Assembly (NCBI GenBank): GCA_049649525.1
Contig: JBARZE010000068.1
Span: 1 to 64,000, forward strand
Direction of reading: 5' to 3'
DNA from: JAAURB01 sp049649525
GTDB taxonomy: Bacteria > Cyanobacteriota > Cyanobacteriia > Cyanobacteriales > Microcoleaceae
Length of the DNA: 64,000 bases
Shown here: piece after piece, positions 28,813 to 36,700 of the stretch
How positions within the stretch are numbered: the first letter of the stretch is position 1
Layout: every line of letters starts with the position of its first letter
The notes under the pieces: generated by a model
What the model was told of the DNA's origin: nothing
The model's database searches: none
Seen by the model: the letters and a program-made list of their open reading frames with translations, nothing else
Translations under genes and position numbers: made by a program

Positions 28813-29127
28813 ATGGCGAACATTAAGTTTGTAGAAGAAGATCAAGAAGTCATCGCCGCTGATGGCGCGAATTTAAGAATTAAAGCATTGGAAAATGGAG
28901 TGGATATATACACGTTCACTGGAAAAATGATGAATTGTGGCGGCTATGGTCAATGCGGAACTTGCACTGTTGAAGTCGTTGAAGGAATGCAAAATCTTTC
29001 TGCCAAAACTGAAGTCGAAAAACGTATCCTCCGCAAGAAACCAGACTCCTATCGTCTTGCTTGTCAAACTCAGGTTAATGGCCCAGTCAGTATCAGAACT
29101 AAACCGCAGAAGCGTAAGAAAAAGTGA
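28813..29127 (+). CDS. 2Fe-2S ferredoxin
   Basis: 104 residues. Plant-type ferredoxin fold with Cys42, Cys48, Cys51 and Cys84 as cluster ligands (MMNCGGYGQCGTCTVEVVEG, then YRLACQTQV). The C-terminus is unusually basic (TKPQKRKKK), unlike the acidic photosynthetic PetF, so it is not the main photosystem I acceptor and probably serves a special reductase or binds an acidic partner. Stands alone on the plus strand, divergent from the sigma factor gene and convergent with mnmH. A 64-residue ORF just upstream (28612-28806) is not convincing. Confidence 0.9.
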   Translation: MANIKFVEEDQEVIAADGANLRIKALENGVDIYTFTGKMMNCGGYGQCGTCTVEVVEGMQNLSAKTEVEKRILRKKPDSYRLACQTQVNGPVSIRTKPQKRKKK

Positions 29128-29176
29128 CTTTTTTTATGATTAATCAGTCTGACTAATAAGATTGAAATCAACTATT

Positions 29177-29211
29177 AGAGGCGTTCACCCGAGAACGTCT
29201 CTCTATTTTTT
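29177..29211 (+). terminator. Rho-independent terminator after the ferredoxin gene
   Basis: Stem AGAGGCGTTC / GAACGTCTCT (10 bp, one G-U) with a six-base loop, then CTATTTTTT. It stands 50 bp after the ferredoxin stop and reaches the 3' end of the convergent mnmH gene. The stem resembles the dispersed palindrome family of this genome. Confidence 0.75.
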
Positions 29212-30213
29212 AAATTGAGTTATAATAGCCGCTGCTTCATCAACAGATAAACCTGACAAATCTATCGTCTGAATGGGTACGTTTCGCTTGTTTAAATCAT
29301 ACCTATAAGTTTTATCATAATAATCTAAAATGATATGACAAGCCGCCGCCAGATTACCTTGCTGAATGAATTCAATGGCTTGCTGTGTCCGGACATCACC
29401 TAAACGTTTGCGTATCCGTTTTGTTGCCATCACTAATTCTTCTGTCATTGCTTTTCCATAAATTTCTACTAATAAATGTACCCGTTCTTCTCGTGAACGA
29501 TTAACTTCTAAAACAGGCGATCGCTTCATTTGATTAACAATCTCTTGAGGAATTCGGCAGACTCCAATTCCCTTACTTTCTGCTTCAACCCAAACCGTTT
29601 TTTGATGATTTAATTTTGCCCATTCAATTGTAATCAAATTCCAAAACTGTTCATTTGTCGGTTGAGGCGCTTGACCTAAACTACCATAACTACTACCCCG
29701 ATGATTAGCAATTTTTTCTAAGTCTAAAATTTGTTCACCCTTCGCTGCTAATGCCTGTAAAATATCAGTTTTCCCTGTTCCCGTCATTCCCGCTAAAATA
29801 ATCATATTTTGTGGAATTTGAAATAGCGATCGCCCCCAACCTCGAAAAGCCTTATATCCCCGTTTTAAAACAGTGATATTAAAGCCCGCCATTTCCAACA
29901 ACCAAGCCATAGACTCACTTCGCATACCACCGCGCCAACAATAAACCCGAACTATTTTATCCGGTACTAAATCTTTAGCTTTTGCAATAAAATTAGCACA
30001 TTTTGGCCCGACAATTTCAAATCCTAATTCAACTGCATTTTCTCGTCCATTCTGTTTATAACAAATCCCAACTTTTGCCCGTTCTTCATCATTTAATAAT
30101 GGAAAACTATATGCACCCGGAATATGCCCCTGTTTATATTCTCCAGGACTTCGGACATCTAAAATCACACCCGTAGCATTGATAAAATCATCTGGCTTAA
30201 GAAAATTAACCAT
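29203..30213 (-). CDS. mnmH: tRNA 2-selenouridine synthase
   Basis: 336 residues. N-terminal rhodanese domain (GVILDVRSPGEYKQGHIPGA; active Cys92 in VYCWRGGMRS), then a P-loop domain with AGMTGTGKTDIL around residue 141. E. coli MnmH (SelU/YbbB) is 364 residues and has the same order. It converts 2-thiouridine-34 to 2-selenouridine via geranyl-thiouridine, using selenophosphate. No selD lies in the window, so whether selenium is used cannot be told. Its 3' end overlaps the terminator of the convergent ferredoxin gene. Confidence 0.92.
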   Translation of the reverse strand: MVNFLKPDDFINATGVILDVRSPGEYKQGHIPGAYSFPLLNDEERAKVGICYKQNGRENAVELGFEIVGPKCANFIAKAKDLVPDKIVRVYCWRGGMRSESMAWLLEMAGFNITVLKRGYKAFRGWGRSLFQIPQNMIILAGMTGTGKTDILQALAAKGEQILDLEKIANHRGSSYGSLGQAPQPTNEQFWNLITIEWAKLNHQKTVWVEAESKGIGVCRIPQEIVNQMKRSPVLEVNRSREERVHLLVEIYGKAMTEELVMATKRIRKRLGDVRTQQAIEFIQQGNLAAACHIILDYYDKTYRYDLNKRNVPIQTIDLSGLSVDEAAAIITQFKK

Positions 30214-30460
30214 TATTAATTAACAATAAAAATATCATATTTTAATCATAAAATAAATTAAAATCAGTCACTCATGAAAAACATTAAAAAAGTAAAAGCC
30301 TTTTTTTTCACAAAATTATATTAATAAAATCAGAGAATAAAAGCTATTTTTTATGAGAAAAATTACTTCTTTACCAAATTCCATCTTGTCATTACCCATA
30401 AATTTTAATAACTTTCTCTCTATGTTCTCCATGCCTATTTATTTTAATCCCTCTTCTTAA

Positions 30461-32428
30461 TTAAAACCGTTCTCCCACCCCAAAATGAATCCGACTTCCT
30501 CCTTCATTATTAATCCCATAATCAATCCGAATGGGCCCCAACGGAGACTGAATTCTTAACCCAGCGCCATATCCCAATCCTTGTCCAGGTTTTTGCCGAC
30601 GTTTACCCGGATTTCCCGCAACCGCAGATTGAGTACTCAAGGTAGAGGCTGCATCAATAAAAACTGCCCCACCCACAGAAAAACGATTAACGGAAAACAG
30701 AGGAAAACGATATTCTGCTGAACCAAATACAAAACTCCGCCCCACTGCCAACGCCCCCGCTTTCCATCCTCGTACTGATTCTACTCCCCCGAGGGCAAAA
30801 GCTTCGTAAGGCGGAAAATCTCCTAAAATGGTTCCAGCTTGTAAACTCAATACCAAGGTTTCCGGCGATCCGGGCACAAAATTAAATAACCTTGTAGGAA
30901 AATATTGGGTATAGCTTCCCCATACTCGATTAAACGAGAGGCCCTCAGCACCGAACGGAAGGGCTTGTTGAGTGGCAATTTGAAAAATTGAACCTGAACT
31001 CGTAAAATTGGGGTGATTACGGCGATCGCGGGTGATTCCCAATTCTACGGTAAATAAATCATCTTGACCGGAACGACTGGCACTCAAACGTTGTCCGGCA
31101 TCGTCTCGCGGAGTAACTTCACCATCGGCATCTGTGACTTGGACTCGTTGATAACCAGCCCCGGCAAAAATCACCCAATCTGGGACAGAATGAGGACTTG
31201 CTGCTAGAGGACGAGTAAAGCGTATATTTCCTCCTGTGCGAATTAAACGAGGGCGATCGCCATTGGGCAGACGGATATCTTCTTCCCCTTCCTCAAATAC
31301 CAGAGAAACCCCTTCTCCCCGAAATGCATTAATACTATAACTGGTACGATGGGGATCTCCGGCGATCCAAGGATCGCTAAAGCCGACATCAAACAGCAGT
31401 AAGCGTTCTCCGAGTTGAAATTCTGCGACGAACTTTTGATTATTACCGCCTACATTTAGATCTTGATAACTCGCAGATCCAAATAATCCCGCTTCTGAAC
31501 TGACTCCCCCGCCGACAACAAATGAAGCTGTGCTATCCTCAATTACATTGACAATCACAACCACTTGATTTGGATCGCTTTGACTGGGTTGGAGATCGAG
31601 CCACACGTCTTGAAATAATCCTAACCCTGATATCCAAATCAAATCCTGTTGCATGGTTTGTTGATTGAATATCTCCCCCGGTTCTGACTCAATCTCGCGC
31701 CGGATAATATATTCTTGAGTTTTACCCTGAATGGGGTTACCGTCTACATCAACCGCTTGACGATCTGCATCTAAAAAGCGAATCTGAATCTCTTGAATTT
31801 TACCTTCAGTTACAGAGAAAATGACTTTACCATCGGGTTGGATCTGGGGGGCTAGAATTTGGGCTAAAACATAACCATTATTTCGATACCAATTTCTGAT
31901 CTGTTCTACACCCTGGGCGAGGTAATTGAGGTTAATTTGTTGACCTTGTTGAGATGCGAAACTACGATCAATGATCTCTGTTGGTAAAATCTGATTGCCT
32001 GTAAAGATAACAGCGCTTAGAATTGGGTTGGGCTGGACTCTCCAATTTAAACGAATTCCAACCGGAGTATTTTCCAGTAAAGGCTGAACCTGTTGAAACC
32101 AACCTGTTGCTAAGACAGCCTCTGTGGCTTGCCGCAGTTGGGGACGGGTAATGGTTTGTCCGGGTTGCAGTGTCATTGCGTTATAGACTGCTGTTGTGAG
32201 TTGAGGGTTATCGGTTCCGCTTACCCCAATTTCAGCAATAACAATTTGAGATTGAGGCGGTGTAACGGGTATCGGTGTAGGTAAATTAAAGTCAGAGGGT
32301 AGTTGTGCGAAATGTCCGCGATCAGCAATACTCCAGTTTGTTTCAGCTTGAACAGGACAAATCCATCCTAAAACGACCATTGCAGCAACGCTAAGCGGCA
32401 ATTGGTTAATATTGCCCGAATAATTCAC
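30461..32428 (-). CDS. Omp85/BamA-family outer-membrane protein
   Basis: 655 residues from GTG 32428 (TTG 32431 is also possible); an AGGGGG tract is upstream. A signal peptide ends near VQAETN. About three POTRA domains follow (residues 65-330: IVIAEIGVSG, LSAVIFTGNQILPTEIIDRS, then IQEIQIRFLD), then a 16-strand-type barrel with the L6 motif VRGW (SVRGWKAGALAVGRSFVFGS) and a C-terminus IHFGVGERF ending in aromatic Phe. BamA/TamA/Toc75-like insertion or translocation factor. It is shorter than main cyanobacterial BamA by its short N-terminus, so it may be the second paralogue. Divergent from the Gfo/Idh gene. Confidence 0.9.
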   Translation of the reverse strand: MNYSGNINQLPLSVAAMVVLGWICPVQAETNWSIADRGHFAQLPSDFNLPTPIPVTPPQSQIVIAEIGVSGTDNPQLTTAVYNAMTLQPGQTITRPQLRQATEAVLATGWFQQVQPLLENTPVGIRLNWRVQPNPILSAVIFTGNQILPTEIIDRSFASQQGQQINLNYLAQGVEQIRNWYRNNGYVLAQILAPQIQPDGKVIFSVTEGKIQEIQIRFLDADRQAVDVDGNPIQGKTQEYIIRREIESEPGEIFNQQTMQQDLIWISGLGLFQDVWLDLQPSQSDPNQVVVIVNVIEDSTASFVVGGGVSSEAGLFGSASYQDLNVGGNNQKFVAEFQLGERLLLFDVGFSDPWIAGDPHRTSYSINAFRGEGVSLVFEEGEEDIRLPNGDRPRLIRTGGNIRFTRPLAASPHSVPDWVIFAGAGYQRVQVTDADGEVTPRDDAGQRLSASRSGQDDLFTVELGITRDRRNHPNFTSSGSIFQIATQQALPFGAEGLSFNRVWGSYTQYFPTRLFNFVPGSPETLVLSLQAGTILGDFPPYEAFALGGVESVRGWKAGALAVGRSFVFGSAEYRFPLFSVNRFSVGGAVFIDAASTLSTQSAVAGNPGKRRQKPGQGLGYGAGLRIQSPLGPIRIDYGINNEGGSRIHFGVGERF

Positions 32429-32609
32429 CAAACCCCCTAAAACTTTGTGGAAAATACCTCAATTGATTGTACGGTTCAACGGACAGGATCGATCGGGGAA
32501 TCGGTTAACTATTCTTCATAAAATCGAAGGCTGTGATACTATCTGGATGGACAAATATTACCTAAATTTACAGGTAATTTGAGTCTATGTGGTGGAGGAG
32601 AATCCAGGA

Positions 32610-33683
32610 GTGCTCAATCCAATGTTAGCAGGAGATTCAACACGTTTTGCTAGACGAAGCCCCTCTGAACCTCTCAAAGTTGGGGTAATTGGGGTGGGTA
32701 ATATGGGACAACATCACACCCGAGTATTGAGTTTACTCAAAGATGTTCAACTGGTGGGTGTATCTGATGTCAATATTGAACGCGGCTTAGATACCGCAAG
32801 TAAATATCGGGTTCGATTTTTTGAGGACTATCGCAATTTACTCGAACACGTTGAGGCGGTTTGTATCGCTGTACCCACGCGCTTGCATCATTCTGTTGGC
32901 ATGACTTGTTTACAAGCTGGGGTTCATGTGTTGATTGAAAAACCGATTGCCGCCAGTATTACAGAAGCTGAGTCTTTGGTGAATATGGCAGCCCAGTCTA
33001 ATCGTATTTTACAGATTGGGCATATTGAACGGTTTAATCCTGCATTTCAAGAATTAAGTAAAGTCTTGAAAACTGAGGAATTACTGGCATTAGAAGCCCA
33101 CCGGATGAGTCCCTATTCAGATCGGGCGAATGATGTTTCTGTGGTATTGGATTTAATGATCCATGACATTGATTTACTATTGGAATTAGTGGCTGCGCCC
33201 GTGATTCAATTAAATGCCAGTGGTAGCCAAGCGAGTGATGCTTATGTGACAGCAACATTAGGTTTTGCTAATGGTATTGTGGCGACTTTAACAGCGAGTA
33301 AAGTCAGTCATCGTAAACGTCGTTCGATTGTGGCTCATTGCAAAAGTTCTCTGACCGAAGCGGATTTTCTCAATAATCAAATTTTAATACATCGTCAGAC
33401 GACCGCTGATTATGTCACAGAGTACGGTCAGGTGTTGTATCGTCAGGATGGATTAATTGAGCGAGTTCAAACCAGTAATATTGAGCCGCTTCATGCAGAA
33501 CTAGAACATTTTGTTCAATGCGTATATGGCGGTAATCAACCTTCTGTTGGAGGAGAACAAGCTCTAAAAGCATTAAGACTCGCTAGTTTAATTGAGCAAA
33601 TGGCGCTGGATGGTCAGGTGTGGAATCTCAAAGATAATCAACATCAACCGCTGTGTTCTATGGTGCAGGTAGACTTTTCTTGA
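32610..33683 (+). CDS. Gfo/Idh/MocA-family oxidoreductase
   Basis: 357 residues from GTG 32610, which has GGAGGAG nine bases ahead; GTG 32589 and ATG 32622 are alternatives. N-terminal NAD(P)-binding Rossmann motif VGVIGVGNMGQHHTRVL, then AVPTRLHH, VLIEKPIAASITEAE (the EKP motif with its Lys) and the C-terminal domain. Typical of sugar or inositol dehydrogenases. No pathway partner is adjacent; it is divergent from Omp85 and convergent with the DUF4912 gene, so the substrate is unknown. Confidence 0.88.
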   Translation: MLNPMLAGDSTRFARRSPSEPLKVGVIGVGNMGQHHTRVLSLLKDVQLVGVSDVNIERGLDTASKYRVRFFEDYRNLLEHVEAVCIAVPTRLHHSVGMTCLQAGVHVLIEKPIAASITEAESLVNMAAQSNRILQIGHIERFNPAFQELSKVLKTEELLALEAHRMSPYSDRANDVSVVLDLMIHDIDLLLELVAAPVIQLNASGSQASDAYVTATLGFANGIVATLTASKVSHRKRRSIVAHCKSSLTEADFLNNQILIHRQTTADYVTEYGQVLYRQDGLIERVQTSNIEPLHAELEHFVQCVYGGNQPSVGGEQALKALRLASLIEQMALDGQVWNLKDNQHQPLCSMVQVDFS

Positions 33684-33709
33684 ACTGAGGAAAATCCAAG
33701 AATATCAAT

Positions 33710-33751
33710 GATTAAAATACCCGGCTTTTATCTGATAAACCGGGTAAAAAA
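33710..33751 (-). terminator. Terminator for the DUF4912 operon
   Basis: On the minus strand a stem ACCCGG (33745-33740) / CCGGGT (33724-33719) with a 15-base loop is followed by ATTTTAATC. It lies about 35 bp past the stop of the long DUF4912 gene. On the plus strand it is followed by A residues, so it is mainly for the minus strand. Confidence 0.65.
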
Positions 33752-33784
33752 TTATGAGATATAGAGTTTTAATTCAGACTCTAT

Positions 33785-36700
33785 TTAACGCTCTAGTTGA
33801 ACGACAGAAAGGGTAACAGTTCCTTCATTATCCTCTGGATTAGTATCAAAGAAAAAGGCAGAAAGTGTAGTTTGCTCTAATACTTCTAGGGTTAAAGTTT
33901 CTGCATAACCGTTCAAACTAGACCAGGTTGAATTAACCGGAATATTGGTTTTTTTGTTAATGAATTTGCCCCCAGAAATCCACAGTAATACAAAAGGTTC
34001 ACGGTTAGAATCATTCGCACTATAACCAAATGCACCGCTTTTAATCCGAATAATTTTAATTCCGGGTTCAAGAACATGAGTGATTGCAGTATCTTGTAAC
34101 GCGCTCATTTCTTCGGAACTCAATCGGAAACAATGGCGACGACTATCAACACTAAGATGCTGAATTTCACAACTTCCGGGTATAGTTTGCTCCCCTAACG
34201 TCGTTTCTGCATCAGAGGTAGTTCCCAAAGTCGCTGCAACACCCCCCAGTGCCATCCCAGCTAAACCCGCTCCTGTGGTGGCTTCATCGGCTGCTAGAGT
34301 AGTTTCAGAAGATTCAACATTCAACGCTTGCAGTGCCGGAACATACACCGTATCAGAACAACATAACGGAAACCATCGATCCTCATCTGCTAAATAACCA
34401 ATGGCAGCGGCATAATTGCGATCGCCGTAAGGCACTGAAACCTGTAATTCCTCAATTGATTGATCGCACTCATATTGTTGAACCGTATCTAAATCTTGTG
34501 TATGTAGATCGACATCTGTTACATCATATACTCGCAGTTGGAATTGTTGTCCGCCTTGTTGTTTAACCGCCTCAATATCTGTCTGCGGCACATCCCAGCT
34601 TGCTTTGACTGTTTGATCCCCCGTAACTGTGAGATCTAAGCGACTCGGAGGCGGAGTTACCACAGAAACTGTAGTTGTATCCGAGAAGGTTTCAGTTTCC
34701 CCTAACTCATTTTCTTGTTCATCAGCATAGATGACGGGAATGGAAATTAAGTTAGATCGACACAGGCGTAACCACTGGTTGTCTAGGGTAACATAGCCAA
34801 CTTCGGCAATATAACTACACCTTTGTTCAATATAATTACACCCTTCTTCAGCAACAGCAAATTGTACTTGTTCGGTGAGTTCATCACAGTCAAATTGTTG
34901 CATACTGTGAGGCATTTCTGTCTCAATATCAACATCTGTCACATTATAAACCCGCAGTTGCAGTTGTTGTCCGCCCTGTTGTTTGAGCATCTCAGCATCA
35001 TCCGGGGCAATATTCCAATCCGCAATAACTGTTTGATTTGAGCCTGGGGTTAAACGCAGTTGAGTTGGCGCTGAACCGAAAAAGGCAATAGCAGCCCCAC
35101 CCAGGGCAGCTCCTGCTAATGCCATTGTTGAAGCATCTACACTGCTATAGGGTGTCTCGTCTTCTATTGCTGCTTCGGTTTCCATTGCCGGAGAATCTGT
35201 ACCATATCCTGAGTCTATATCAGTGTCGGTGTCGGTGGGTTGATCTACATTGATTGCAGCAGAAGTGATGTCATATTCAGAATCCGTTTCGGTTGGATCT
35301 TCTACTGTTGTAATAGTATCTAATTGTGTATCGGTTAATGTCGTTTCTTCGAGTTCGACAATATCAGATTCCCCAACTTCAATCGCAGGAGAAATAGAAT
35401 CTGAATTAATATCAGTTGCAGTTGAAATATATACCGCCTCCGAACAGCATAACGGTAACCATTGGTTGTCAGTCGTTACATAACCAATTGCTGCGGCATA
35501 ATCGCGATCGCCATAAGGAACAGCCACTTGTACTTGTTCGGTTAATTCATCACAGTTAAATTGTTGCATACTGTGAGGCATGTCTGTCTCAATATCAACA
35601 TCTGTCACATCATAAACCCGCAGTTGCAGTTGTTGTCCGCCCTGTTGTTTGAGCATCTCAGCATCATCCGGGGCAATATTCCAATCCGCAACAACTGTTT
35701 GATTTGAGCCTGGGGTTAAATGCAGTCGAGTTGGCGTTTGACCCACAATTGGAATAGCCGAACCCGCTATTGCCGCTCCTCCTAATGCCATTATTGAAGC
35801 ATCGACACTGCTATAGGGTGTTTCATCTTCAACTGTTTCAACTGTTTCTATTTCAGAAGAAGTTACACCATATCCTAAATCCGTTAATGTGGGTTCTTCT
35901 ACATTTGTCGTGGGATTATTAATTTCTGAATCAGTTAATGTGGATTCTTCTACATTAGCTACAGGAGAATCTGTACTATCTTCTGAATCGGTTAATGTAG
36001 GGTTTTCTACATTTGTTGTCTGATTAATTTCCGAATCCGTTAATGTCTCTATTACAGAAGAATCTGTGTCATATTCTGAATCCGTTTCAGTTAACGTGGG
36101 TTGATCTAGATTTGTTGCCGGAGAATCTGTACTATATTCTGAATCGGTTAATGTAGGGTTTTCTACATTTGTAGTTGCACCATATCCTAAATCCGTTAAT
36201 ATGGGTTCATTTAAATCAGTTACAGGAGAATCTATATCATCTTCTAAATCGGTTAATGTAGGGTTTTCTACTGCAGGAAAGCTTGTTTCTTCTAGATCAA
36301 CCCCAGGAGGAATCATGCCATATCCTAAATCTGTTTCAATTAACGTGGGTTCTTCTACATTTGTTGCCGGAGAATCTATACTATATTCTGAATCGGTTAA
36401 TGTAGGGTTTTCTACAGGTGTAATAGGAGAATCTGTACTATATTCAGAATCAGTTAATGTCGGTTGTTCTACTGCTGTGATGGGGGGAGTTGAATCTTCT
36501 ATATTATCGCTATTAGTAGAAGCCGGAACATAAACTGAATTAGACCGACATAACGGTAACCATTGATTATCACCCGTTACATAACCAATTGCTGCGGCAT
36601 AATCGCGATTGCGCGATACCACTTCAACGCTGAGTCGATCGCTGGATTCATCACAATCCCATGATTGCATACTATGGGGAGCATCAGTATCTAAATCAAT

